Below, one piece after another: positions 1 to 6,667 of a stretch of 16,815 nucleotides of DNA. The DNA is from Spirochaetaceae bacterium (GTDB lineage: Bacteria > Spirochaetota > Spirochaetia > DSM-2461), in contig QKAI01000369.1 in NCBI GenBank assembly GCA_003246505.1, forward strand, positions 1 through 16,815, in the 5' to 3' direction. Each line of letters starts with the position of its first letter. Within the stretch, counting starts at the first letter, position 1. The position numbers were made by a program, and so were the translations under genes. The notes under the pieces are model-generated. The model saw only the letters and a program-made list of their open reading frames with translations, was not told the DNA's origin and did no database searches.

Positions 1-291
1 TCCCTTGGGATTCCGTCGGATGATATCCCGGCAGAGGTGACAGAAATTGCTCGGCCTGGTCAGGGGTGTCCCGTCCGGCTCGGTTATGATGGATCCCACG
101 CGGACGGCCCGGGCGAACTGATCCTGGAGCAGTTGGATGGCTTCCAGATCGAAGAGGGAGGGGAAGGTGAAGTCCCCGGAAGCCTCCATGTCCGTTTCCC
201 GGATATCGAATTCCCGCTCATAGCTCCGGACCTTTTCCTCAAGTTCCTCTATGCGAGCCAGAAGAGATTCCCTATCGCCCCGTTTCCCCAT
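1..291 (-). CDS. PocR-domain sensory protein, N-terminal part (cut by left edge)
   Basis: The first 97 codons of a protein whose remainder lies beyond the left edge. Residues 8-30 are charged and heptad-like (LLARIEELEEKV), probably a short coiled coil. From about residue 45 the sequence LFDLEAIQLLQDQFARAV, then a TEPDGTPLTRPSNFCHLC stretch, matches the PocR ligand-sensing domain. That domain is found at the front of histidine kinases, diguanylate cyclases and AraC-type regulators; which output follows here cannot be seen. The domain ends in a CHLC pair and DIIRRNPKG, as in the family. I chose the ATG at 291: a TTGCCC / TATAAT pair with 17 bases between ends six bases before it, implying a leaderless message. 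An in-frame ATG at 309 with only a weak upstream GGAAG is the alternative. It is divergent from the J-domain gene. Confidence 0.8.
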   Translation of the reverse strand, partial: MGKRGDRESLLARIEELEEKVRSYEREFDIRETDMEASGDFTFPSLFDLEAIQLLQDQFARAVRVGSIITEPDGTPLTRPSNFCHLCRDIIRRNPKG

Positions 292-297
292 CCTCCG

Positions 298-326
298 ATT
301 ATACCCCATCTCTTCCGTCCGGGCAA
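298..326 (-). promoter_or_regulatory. Promoter of the PocR gene (possibly leaderless)
   Basis: On the minus strand TTGCCC (321-326) and a perfect TATAAT (298-303) are separated by 17 bases. The predicted start, about seven bases past the -10, falls on the A of the ATG at 291. The only purine-rich tract (GGAGG) lies directly against the ATG, too close to work as a normal Shine-Dalgarno sequence. Confidence 0.5.
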
Positions 327-339
327 ATATTATCTCCAC

Positions 340-368
340 TGGATATAATGGGCGATTCCCTGTAGAAT
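340..368 (+). promoter_or_regulatory. Possible promoter of the J-domain gene
   Basis: TGGATA (340-345), 17 bases, then TAGAAT (363-368), seven bases before the ATG at 376. An overlapping TATAAT at 344-349 is a better -10 but has no good -35 at the right distance. Both readings are weak, and the choice decides whether the message is leaderless. Confidence 0.3.
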
Positions 369-375
369 CCAGGAC

Positions 376-1104
376 ATGGGACGAAGGATTCCTGCGGGGA
401 AGAAGATCTATTCCATAGCCTATCTCCTGGAGAAGCAGCCCGGGGCCCTCAGAAAGGATCCCCGCTATCTCCCCATGCGGGAGTCCCTGGAAGGTTCCCA
501 GAGGCTGCTGGCCCTCCGGTTCAACCGCCGCTGCTACACCCTTCTGCACCGGGCGGTCATCGCCCCGGAAAACCTGGAGCACTTCTACCGGACCTACAGG
601 CTTCCCAGGCACCCCTTCTTCCCCCTCTTTCTGGCCGTGAAAAAGTCCTACCTGGACAGCCGGGAGAGGGCCCGGGTTGAGAGGGAGGAGCTGATTCGAC
701 AAACCGTTGACTCCCTGCCGCCCCTGGTCAGAACCTATTGGGGAGCCTTTATTGGCTGGGAGGAGAGTCTGGGCCGGCGGGGGGCGCCCCTGTTCCGGGC
801 TTGCCTCTATCCCCGGACAAAGAAGAAAGCCCGGGAGTACCTGTCCCTCTCCCGGGGAGAGTGGATCCTCCTCTACCGGGATTACCTGGAGAGGGGGAAG
901 GGGAAATACGGAGCCCTTGGGGAGAAGGAGGGGAGGAGGCTTCTGGACCGGTTCGCCCTGGACCTGCCCCCGCCCCCGGCCCCCGTGGACCAGGGGATGG
1001 TAAAGAGCCATTACCGACGCCTCTCCCTGGAATACCATCCCGACAGGGGAGGGGACGGGGAGATCTTCCGACTGATCGGCGAAGCCCGGGAAAGGGTCTA
1101 CTGA
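376..1104 (+). CDS. Protein with C-terminal J domain (DnaJ-like co-chaperone)
   Basis: A 242-residue protein. The last ~35 residues carry the core of a J domain: helix II YRRLSLEYHPD, with the HPD signature at residues 221-223 that stimulates the ATPase of DnaK/Hsp70, then RGGD and helix III EIFRLIGEARERVY at the extreme C-terminus. There is no Gly/Phe region, zinc finger or substrate-binding domain, so it is a type III (specialised) J protein rather than DnaJ. The ~190 residues before it are very basic and rich in Arg, Leu and Tyr, and I do not recognise them. They probably select the client. No signal peptide or membrane segment is visible. The start is the first ATG of the frame; its only Shine-Dalgarno-like bases (AGGA) are one base away. 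It converges on the uxa operon terminator. J-domain identity is firm; the client is unknown. Confidence 0.85.
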   Translation: MGRRIPAGKKIYSIAYLLEKQPGALRKDPRYLPMRESLEGSQRLLALRFNRRCYTLLHRAVIAPENLEHFYRTYRLPRHPFFPLFLAVKKSYLDSRERARVEREELIRQTVDSLPPLVRTYWGAFIGWEESLGRRGAPLFRACLYPRTKKKAREYLSLSRGEWILLYRDYLERGKGKYGALGEKEGRRLLDRFALDLPPPPAPVDQGMVKSHYRRLSLEYHPDRGGDGEIFRLIGEARERVY

Positions 1105-1109
1105 GGGGC

Positions 1110-1133
1110 AAAAAAAACCGTCCCGGAGGACGG
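1110..1133 (-). terminator. Rho-independent terminator of the uxa operon
   Basis: A perfect 6-bp stem, CCGTCC (1118-1123) with GGACGG (1128-1133), and a four-base loop. Read on the minus strand it is followed by eight T's (1110-1117 are A-rich on the plus strand), directly after the uxaC stop codon. On the plus strand the stem is followed by CTTTTCATTT, so it may also end the J-domain transcript weakly. Confidence 0.85.
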
Positions 1134-1141
1134 CTTTTCAT

Positions 1142-2542
1142 TTAGTCCAGATCGAACCCGAAGTACTCCTTCCCGTTGAGGTAGGATATCTCCCTGACCA
1201 TGGCCCCGACCAGTTCGTAATCCTCCGGTATCAGGCCCCGTTCCATATCCTTGCCCAGGATGTTGCACAGGATACGGCGGAAGTACTCGTGCCGGGTGTA
1301 GGAGAGGAAGGAGCGGCTGTCGGTGAGCATGCCCACGAAGCGGCGCAGCAATCCGAGCTGGCTCAGGGCTTCCATCTGCCTCTCCATGCCGTCCATCTGG
1401 TCCAGGAACCACCAGCCCGATCCCATCTGGATCTTGCCGGCCACGGTCCCGTCCTGGAAGTTGCCCAGCATGGTGGCGATCACCTCGTTGTCCCGGGGAT
1501 TCAGATTGTAGATAATGGTTTTGGGCAGCTTCGCCTCCCTGTCCAGCAGATTCAGGTAAGCCGAAAGGGGACGGGCGATGTTCTGATCGTCGATGGAATC
1601 GAATCCCGTATCGGGCCCCAGTTTCCCGAAAAGGCGGGAATTGTTGTTCCGCAGGGCCCCCACGTGCAGCTGCTTGGTCCAGTTTTTATCCGCGTCCAGC
1701 CGTCCGAAGAGAATCATCATGGAGGTTTTGAACTTATCCGCTTCCTCCCCGGTTACCTTTTTGCCCTTCAGGGCTCCGGCCAGGATGGCCGCCACTTCCT
1801 CCCGGGTATGTTCGGAAGCGTAGAAAGTGTCCAGGCCGTGGTCGGAGAGGCGGCATCCCGCGTCGTGGAAATACTGGTGGCGGATTTCGATGGCCCTTAC
1901 CAGGGAGGCGTAGTCGGTGATTTCAACCCCCGCGGCCTTGCCGAGGGATTTCAGGTAATCCAGAAAGAAATCCTTGTCGATGGCCATGGCCTTGTCCGGC
2001 CGCCAGGTGGGGAGGACTTTCACTTCGAAGCCCTCCGCGGCCAGGGATTTGTGATACTCCAGGGTATCCACGGGGTCGTCGGTGGTGCAGACCAGCTTCA
2101 CCTTGCTGTCTATCATCAGCTGCCGGGCGCTCATGCTCTTCAGCTTCGCGTTGGCCCGGTCCCAGACCTCCTGGGCCGTATCCCCGTTCAGGATCACATC
2201 GTCTATGCCGAAGTATCGGGCCAGCTCCAGATGGCACCAGTGGAACATGGGATTCCGGAGCAGGTAGGGCATGGTTTCGGCGAATTTCTGGAATTTTTCC
2301 CGGTCCGGAGCATCGCCGGTGCAGAATCTCTCGTCCACCCCGTTGCTTCTCATGGCGCGCCACTTGTAGTGGTCGCCCCCCAGCCAAACCTGGGTGATGT
2401 TATCCCATTTCTTATCCTCGGCGATCTCCCTGGGATTCAGATGGCAGTGGTAATCGATGATGGGCATGTCCTCGGCATAGCCGTGGTAGAGTTTCTTCGC
2501 CGCTTCCGTCTCCAGAGCAAAATCGTCCTTAATGAATTTCAT
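1142..2542 (-). CDS. uxaC: Glucuronate/galacturonate isomerase UxaC
   Basis: Uronate isomerase, 466 residues, the usual length. It converts D-galacturonate to D-tagaturonate (and D-glucuronate to D-fructuronate), the first step of cytoplasmic hexuronate breakdown. It belongs to the amidohydrolase superfamily. The metal-binding HxH is at residues 32-34 in IIDYHCHL, followed by the family segments NITQVWLGGDHYKWR, VCTTDDPVDTLEYH and LHVGALRNNNSRLF, and near the C-terminus MLTDSRSFLSYTRHEYFRR. The start is the ATG at 2542 (MKFIKDDF), as in known UxaC proteins, with GGAGAAG seven bases upstream. The frame stays open to 2587, but that would overlap uxaA. It is the last gene of the operon, 13 bases after uxaA, and is followed at once by the terminator. 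Confidence 0.96.
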   Translation of the reverse strand: MKFIKDDFALETEAAKKLYHGYAEDMPIIDYHCHLNPREIAEDKKWDNITQVWLGGDHYKWRAMRSNGVDERFCTGDAPDREKFQKFAETMPYLLRNPMFHWCHLELARYFGIDDVILNGDTAQEVWDRANAKLKSMSARQLMIDSKVKLVCTTDDPVDTLEYHKSLAAEGFEVKVLPTWRPDKAMAIDKDFFLDYLKSLGKAAGVEITDYASLVRAIEIRHQYFHDAGCRLSDHGLDTFYASEHTREEVAAILAGALKGKKVTGEEADKFKTSMMILFGRLDADKNWTKQLHVGALRNNNSRLFGKLGPDTGFDSIDDQNIARPLSAYLNLLDREAKLPKTIIYNLNPRDNEVIATMLGNFQDGTVAGKIQMGSGWWFLDQMDGMERQMEALSQLGLLRRFVGMLTDSRSFLSYTRHEYFRRILCNILGKDMERGLIPEDYELVGAMVREISYLNGKEYFGFDLD

Positions 2543-2555
2543 GTCTTCTCCTCTC

Positions 2556-4037
2556 CTAGAGGGTGACGCCGGTCTTAAAGATGGCAATCTCCCTGTATCC
2601 GTTCTCTTCGTTCCGGGTCTGTTCCCCCGACGCGATCCCTATGATAGCCTCTGCCAGCTCTTTGTTCAACTCGTCCAGGCTCATTCCCTCCACGCCCCTT
2701 CCGGCGTTGAAGTCGATCCAGCTCTTCTTTCTGTTGGCCAGGGGGGAGTTGGTGGCCACCTTCACCGTGGGGACCGGCGCGCCCAGGGGGGTGCCCCGTC
2801 CGGTGGTGAAGAGGATGAGGGTGGCCCCGGCGGCTGCCATGGCCGTGGTTGAGACGATATCGTTGCCCGGACCGTTGAGCAGGTTAAGGCCCTTGGTGGT
2901 GACCCGCGCCCCATAGGGGATGACGTCGCTCACCGGGGCCAGGCCGCCCTTCTGCACGCAGCCCAGGGACTTGTCCTCCAGGGTGGTGATGCCCCCCTCC
3001 TTGTTGCCCGGGGAGGGGTTCTCGTAGACCACCTGGTTATGGCTGACGAAGTACTCCTTGAAGTCGTTGATCAGGTGGACCGTCTTGTCGAAGACCTCCT
3101 CGCTGACGGCCCGGTTCATGAGAATCGTCTCGGCGCCGAACATCTCGGGAACCTCCGTGAGGATCGTGCTGCCCCCCGCTTCGATGAGGGTGTCGCTGAA
3201 CCGGCCCAGAAGGGGATTGGCGGTGATGCCCGAAAGACCGTCGGACCCGCCGCACTTCATGCCCACGATGAGCTCCGAGACGGGGCAGTCAACCCGCTTG
3301 TCCGCTGCGGTGAGCTTCATGAGATCCCGGAGAATGTTCATGCCCTCCTCCAGCTCGTCATCCACTTCCTGGGTGACGAGGAAGCGGATCCGGTCCCTGT
3401 CGTAATCCCCCAGGATCTTCTTGAACTCGGGGATGTTGTTGTTCTCGCAGCCCAGGCCCAGGACCAGGACGGCCCCGGCGTTGGGATGGGCCACCAGGTC
3501 GCTCAGGATGACCCGGGTGGTCTCATGGTCGTCCCCCATCTGGGAACAGCCGTAGGGGTGGGCGAAGGTGAAGACCCCGTCGCAGGAGTCCCCCGCCTCC
3601 TTCTGGGCCCTGTTACAGAGGACTTCCGCCGTCTTGTTGACGCAGCCCACCGTGTTGATGATCCAGATTTCGTTGCGGGTGCCCACCTTGCCGTTCTTCC
3701 GGCGGTATCCCTTGAAGGTGCGGCCCTTGAGGAAATCCGGCCCCCTGTGGTGCAGATCCCCCGGAGTGTAGGTATACTCCAGAGCCTCACCCAGGCCGGT
3801 CTTGCAGTTGTGGGTATGCACGTGCTCCCCCGCCTTCACAGGCTGGAGGGCATGGCCGATGGGGTAGCCGTACTTGATGATCTGCTCCCCCTCGGGAATA
3901 TCTTTCAGGGCGAATTTGTGGCCCGCGGGAACGTCCTTGGTAAGGGTGACTCCCAGTATCCGGTCCCCCTCCTTGAGGGGAACCAGGGCTACGGCCACGT
4001 TATCCCTGTCGCTTATGCGGATAAACGTGTCGGACAT
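2556..4037 (-). CDS. uxaA: Altronate dehydratase UxaA
   Basis: Full-length (493 residues) altronate dehydratase, which removes water from D-altronate to give 2-keto-3-deoxygluconate. The N-terminal ~90 residues form the SAF domain, with HVHTHNC at 72-78. After a linker comes the catalytic part with GTRNEIWIINTVGCVNKTAE, AHPYGCSQMGDDHETT, LGLGCENNNI and GMKCGGSDGLSGITANPLLG. Its conserved Cys and His residues fit the iron dependence of the family. Both parts are in one chain as in E. coli UxaA, not split. The AAGGAG ribosome site lies seven bases before the ATG at 4037. The gene begins four bases after the uxaB stop. A galactarate dehydratase reading is less likely because it sits next to uxaB and uxaC. 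Confidence 0.95.
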   Translation of the reverse strand: MSDTFIRISDRDNVAVALVPLKEGDRILGVTLTKDVPAGHKFALKDIPEGEQIIKYGYPIGHALQPVKAGEHVHTHNCKTGLGEALEYTYTPGDLHHRGPDFLKGRTFKGYRRKNGKVGTRNEIWIINTVGCVNKTAEVLCNRAQKEAGDSCDGVFTFAHPYGCSQMGDDHETTRVILSDLVAHPNAGAVLVLGLGCENNNIPEFKKILGDYDRDRIRFLVTQEVDDELEEGMNILRDLMKLTAADKRVDCPVSELIVGMKCGGSDGLSGITANPLLGRFSDTLIEAGGSTILTEVPEMFGAETILMNRAVSEEVFDKTVHLINDFKEYFVSHNQVVYENPSPGNKEGGITTLEDKSLGCVQKGGLAPVSDVIPYGARVTTKGLNLLNGPGNDIVSTTAMAAAGATLILFTTGRGTPLGAPVPTVKVATNSPLANRKKSWIDFNAGRGVEGMSLDELNKELAEAIIGIASGEQTRNEENGYREIAIFKTGVTL

Positions 4038-4041
4038 GTAT

Positions 4042-5553
4042 TTACTCCTTGACCAGAGCGGTCATGACGTCCCTGACGGAACCGGAGGCGAGTTTCTGCA
4101 GGTAGGAACCGGTCAGTTCAGCCAGGCCCGCCTTCTCGCTCAGATCCTGCCCCCAGAAATCGGTCCGGGAAAGGACATCCTTCATAATGGCGGTGGCTTC
4201 TTCCGCTGTGGCGGCGGTCTTTCCGCTCCACAGGCCGGCGAAGTAGTCCAGAACCTCGGGGGAATCGTTCACCTCGTAGGCTTTGCCGTCCACAACGCGG
4301 CTGGCGTTAAGACAGCGGTCGTCCGCCTTCGTCCCCCTGTAGAAGAGGGTCAGGGCGGCCAGGGAGAAGCTCAGCAGTTCGGGGAGAGCCTTCTTCCTTT
4401 CTATGTATTCCACTAGGGAGGGCATGACCCGGGTCTTCCATTTGGAGACCGAATTGAGGGAGATGCTCAGGAGGAAGTGTTTGATGTAGGGATTGCTGAA
4501 CCGTTCCAGGATGGCGCCGCCGTACTCGGCGAGCTCCTCCGCGGGGAGGTCCAGGGTGGGGATGATCTCTTCGAAGATTCCCTTTTTCACATAGGCGGAG
4601 AGGATTTCGTCGTCCATGCAGTCCTTCACCGTCTCCAGGCCGTAGAGGTAGGCCGCCAGAACGGTCATGGTATGGGCCCCGTTGAGGATCCTCACTTTCC
4701 GGGTCCGGTAGGGGGTCATGTTATCGCACCACTTGACGTTCAGCCCCGCCTGGATGAGGGGGAATTCCTTCTCGTACTCCGTGGGACCTTCGATGACCAG
4801 GAAGTGGAAGATCTCACCGGTGTTCACCACGTTGTCCCTGTAGCCGTTCTCTTCCCAGATGGTCTCCACCTCGTCCCGGGGATAGCCGCTCACGATCCGG
4901 TCCACCAGGGTGTTGAAGAAGACGTTCGCCCCGGTGAGCCACTCCATAAAAGCCTTGTCTCCGGCGTACCAGTCCTCGGTCAGCTGCACAAGGACCTTTT
5001 TCAGGTTGTCCCCGTTTCTGTCGATCAGCTCGCAGGGAAAAAGGAGGAAGCCCTTGGACATGTCCCCCTTGAAAATGTCGTAGCGCTTCTTCATAAGAAG
5101 AAGGAGCTTGGCCGGGTAGGAGGCGGGGGGAGCGTCGGAGGGCTTGTCCTCCTTCCTGTACTCGATGCCCGCTTCGGTGGTATTGGAAATGATGATCCGC
5201 AGATCGGGATTCTCCGCTTCCGCCAGATAGGCTGAGAAATCCTCGTAGGGATTCACGGCCCGGTCGATCACGTCGATGATCTTCTTCTTGACGATGACCT
5301 CGCCCTTCTGTATGCCCCGGAGGAGAAGGGTGTACAGGTAGTCCTGCTCCTTCATCATACCTATCATGCCCTGGGCCAGGGGCTGGACCACGGAGACGTT
5401 CCCGTCGTAGAGGCCCTGGCTGTTCATCTCATCCACCATCCAGTCGATAAAGGCGCGGAGGAAGTTCCCCTCTCCGAACTGCAGAACCTTCACGGGACGG
5501 GCTTTCTTCTCGAATCCCGCTTCTTTGGCTACCGCCGTATTTAATACATTCAT
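4042..5553 (-). CDS. uxaB: Tagaturonate reductase UxaB (altronate oxidoreductase)
   Basis: A 503-residue enzyme of the polyol-specific long-chain (mannitol) dehydrogenase family. It reduces D-tagaturonate to D-altronate with NADH, between UxaC and UxaA. The N-terminal nucleotide-binding fold begins VKVLQFGEGNFLRAF (FGEGNF at 26-31). The catalytic region has KVRILNGAHT (286-295), matching the family's Lys/Asn/His active-site motif. EAGIEY and the following segment are typical of UxaB. A fructuronate reductase (UxuB) would look similar; the pairing with altronate dehydratase rather than mannonate dehydratase argues for UxaB. Its ATG shares an ATGA overlap with the regulator's stop codon, so translation is probably coupled, and AAGGAGAAGG lies just upstream. 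Confidence 0.93.
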   Translation of the reverse strand: MNVLNTAVAKEAGFEKKARPVKVLQFGEGNFLRAFIDWMVDEMNSQGLYDGNVSVVQPLAQGMIGMMKEQDYLYTLLLRGIQKGEVIVKKKIIDVIDRAVNPYEDFSAYLAEAENPDLRIIISNTTEAGIEYRKEDKPSDAPPASYPAKLLLLMKKRYDIFKGDMSKGFLLFPCELIDRNGDNLKKVLVQLTEDWYAGDKAFMEWLTGANVFFNTLVDRIVSGYPRDEVETIWEENGYRDNVVNTGEIFHFLVIEGPTEYEKEFPLIQAGLNVKWCDNMTPYRTRKVRILNGAHTMTVLAAYLYGLETVKDCMDDEILSAYVKKGIFEEIIPTLDLPAEELAEYGGAILERFSNPYIKHFLLSISLNSVSKWKTRVMPSLVEYIERKKALPELLSFSLAALTLFYRGTKADDRCLNASRVVDGKAYEVNDSPEVLDYFAGLWSGKTAATAEEATAIMKDVLSRTDFWGQDLSEKAGLAELTGSYLQKLASGSVRDVMTALVKE

Positions 5554-6284
5554 TTTCCTTCTCCTTCGAATATACGCTTAAGCGCCCAGTTCCTGTGGCC
5601 CGTCATGGCTTCTTCCGCCTCTTCGGGACTGCCGGAACGGATGGCGTCTATAATTTTCTGATGCTCCGAGGGGATGCGGGAGAAATCCCGGTCCCTCTGC
5701 CCCAGATGGGGCTGGTTGCTGGTCACGATGGGAGGCGTGAGCTGGCTGAAAAGGGAGACCAGGATATGGTTTCCCGTGGCATGGGCAATGGCGAGATGGA
5801 AGAGATAATCCTCCTCCAGAAAACTCTCCGAACTTCCGTAGAAGGCTTTGAGAAAACCCTCCTGCCTCGTCTCAATGAGGGACAGATCCGCATCGGTCCT
5901 CCGTTCCGCCGCCAGGCGGGCGCACTGCACGTCCAGGATGAACCGGGCTTCCATAAGATCGGCCATCTTCCGGTTCCGGGAGACGGGAATGGAATTGATC
6001 AGCTCCTCCACCGTTTCCTGGTGCAGGGAGGCGATGCGTGTGCCGCTCTGGGGAGAGATGTCCACCAGACCGTAGAATTCCAGTTTCTGCAGGGCCTTGC
6101 GGACGCTTCCCCTGGTGGTGTTCAGGCTCTCCGCCAGGGCTCTTTCCGAAGGAAGCCGCGTCCCCGGCTTCAGATCTCCCCGGTGAACAAGCTCCCGTAT
6201 GCGGGATATGATGAACTCTTCCGGATCGTTCTGCACTTTCATCTTCTCGAAAAGGCTCAGATCCAGGGTACTTTCCTTTGACAT
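5550..6284 (-). CDS. GntR/FadR-family regulator of the uxa operon (ExuR/UxuR-like)
   Basis: A 244-residue transcription factor. Residues ~20-90 form a GntR winged helix (ISRIRELVHRGDLKPGTRLP, then SERALAESLNTTRGSVRKAL and a GTRIA wing). Residues ~105-235 are an all-helical FCD ligand-binding domain, including DLMEARFILDVQCARLAAER, EEDYLFHLAIAHATGNH and EHQKIIDAI; its Asp and His residues fit the metal/ligand site of this class. It is the first gene of the operon and probably represses it until a hexuronate or hexuronate-derived ligand binds. Two ExuR/UxuR-type operators lie in its own promoter. I chose the ATG at 6284, with AAGGA five bases upstream. An in-frame TTG at 6308 lies inside an operator and has no ribosome site. 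Ligand identity is inferred from neighbours. Confidence 0.93.
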   Translation of the reverse strand: MSKESTLDLSLFEKMKVQNDPEEFIISRIRELVHRGDLKPGTRLPSERALAESLNTTRGSVRKALQKLEFYGLVDISPQSGTRIASLHQETVEELINSIPVSRNRKMADLMEARFILDVQCARLAAERRTDADLSLIETRQEGFLKAFYGSSESFLEEDYLFHLAIAHATGNHILVSLFSQLTPPIVTSNQPHLGQRDRDFSRIPSEHQKIIDAIRSGSPEEAEEAMTGHRNWALKRIFEGEGK

Positions 6285-6294
6285 GGCATCCTTG

Positions 6295-6310
6295 AATTGG
6301 TTAACCAATT
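6295..6310. promoter_or_regulatory. GntR operator 1 (perfect palindrome)
   Basis: AATTGGTTAACCAATT is a perfect 16-bp palindrome of the TGGT-N2-ACCA type recognised by FadR-subfamily regulators, and very like the ExuR/UxuR consensus with TGGTATACCA at its centre. It overlaps the predicted transcription start of the uxa operon, so a bound repressor would block the start. Its centre is 29 bp from that of operator 2. Confidence 0.85.
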
Positions 6311-6316
6311 TATTTA

Positions 6317-6345
6317 ATCATACAACTGGTTGACCAATTTGTCAA
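6317..6345 (-). promoter_or_regulatory. Main promoter of the uxa operon
   Basis: On the minus strand a perfect TTGACA (6340-6345), exactly 17 bases, then TATGAT (6317-6322). The start is predicted near 6310, giving a leader of about 26 bases with an AAGGA ribosome site. The 17-base spacer is taken up almost entirely by operator 2. Confidence 0.88.
6324..6339. promoter_or_regulatory. GntR operator 2 inside the promoter spacer
   Basis: AACTGGTTGACCAATT, the same TGGT-N2-ACCA core as operator 1 with mismatches in the arms. It lies between the -35 and -10 hexamers, so binding would exclude RNA polymerase directly. Confidence 0.82.
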
Positions 6346-6368
6346 TGTAAAATCTCCCCTTCCCGTTT

Positions 6369-6416
6369 AAAAAAAACGGGCGCCGTCGCGGTTTGGGGGG
6401 GAATGCGGCGGCGCCC
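6369..6416 (-). terminator. Strong Rho-independent terminator with no protein gene upstream
   Basis: A 12-bp stem with one G-U pair: GGGCGCCGTCGC (6378-6389) and GCGGCGGCGCCC (6405-6416), 15-base loop. On the minus strand a single G and then eight T's follow. On the plus strand no T tract follows, so it acts only for leftward transcripts. Just past it, 6362-6368 and 6374-6380 can form a second 7-bp hairpin that would use the last bases of the terminator stem and hide the T tract. Confidence 0.8.
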
Positions 6417-6535
6417 GGCGGCTAACAGAAACGGTCAGCGACCGCCTTTAGCCTTTTTGATGGTATTCATAAGTATTTTGTCTCCGGGAATATGCCCCGT
6501 AAAGGGGCTTCCCGTCCCGGTCGCTTCTCCTTCCT
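6369..6535 (-). ncRNA. Candidate orphan small RNA (~167 nt) between the uxa operon and sod
   Basis: The minus strand carries a promoter-like pair (6542-6570), a structured stretch and a strong terminator (6369-6416), but no substantial reading frame. Visible folds: an 11-bp hairpin with a three-base bulge (6485-6490 with 6509-6514, and 6494-6498 with 6504-6508, loop 6499-6503); an 8-bp closing stem around it (6437-6444 with 6518-6525); and a competing two-part stem (6420-6425 with 6448-6453, and 6432-6436 with 6440-6444). The closing stem and the competing stem both use 6440-6444, so they exclude each other, as in switch RNAs. An 11-codon frame, MNTIKKAKGGR (6435-6470), lies within, with GGAG 11 bases upstream. 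I could not match it to a known family; 6S RNA, the small SRP RNA and several common riboswitches were considered. It ends before the uxa promoter, so it is a free sRNA or an attenuated outer leader of that operon. Confidence 0.55.
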
Positions 6536-6541
6536 CCCCTA

Positions 6542-6570
6542 ATTATGATTCCGGGGAAGGGAAAATGCAA
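6542..6570 (-). promoter_or_regulatory. Predicted promoter of the orphan small RNA
   Basis: On the minus strand TTGCAT (6565-6570), 17 bases, CATAAT (6542-6547): four and five matches to consensus. It lies in an AT-rich patch and would start RNA near 6535, in a GGGGAGGAAGG stretch. It is the only convincing leftward promoter I see before the orphan terminator. Confidence 0.5.
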
Positions 6571-6615
6571 ATTATTCGGAAAATACTACGGTTTTTGTTG
6601 ATTCTTAGGGAAAAA

Positions 6616-6631
6616 GTTAGTTTATTCTAAC
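6616..6631. promoter_or_regulatory. Inverted repeat in the sod upstream region
   Basis: GTTAG-N6-CTAAC, a perfect 5-bp inverted repeat with an AT-rich centre. It overlaps the best -10 candidates for sod (TAGTTT 6618-6623 or TATTCT 6623-6628; possible -35 TTGTTG 6595-6600 or TTGATT 6598-6603). It may be an operator. It does not match a PerR or Fur box well. Confidence 0.3.
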
Positions 6632-6667
6632 AACAATAGAAATGAATAACATAAAGGAGGAAATATT

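Noticed and set aside
37..348. Plus-strand 103-codon frame at the left end
   Set aside because: It lies antisense to the recognisable PocR domain on the minus strand and has no family resemblance.
6285..6308. TTG start giving the regulator eight more residues
   Set aside because: It lies within operator 1 and has no ribosome site, whereas the ATG at 6284 has AAGGA at good spacing.
6369..6535. 6S RNA, small SRP RNA or fluoride/c-di-GMP riboswitch as the identity of the orphan RNA
   Set aside because: It lacks the GGAAGGAAGCAGCC-type SRP loop, shows no obvious long 6S closing stem, and none of the riboswitch core motifs I know are present. Left unassigned.
6403..6630. 75-codon plus-strand frame in the uxa-sod gap
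   Set aside because: It crosses the terminator stem, the hairpins and the AT-rich sod upstream region, has no ribosome site and low-complexity composition.
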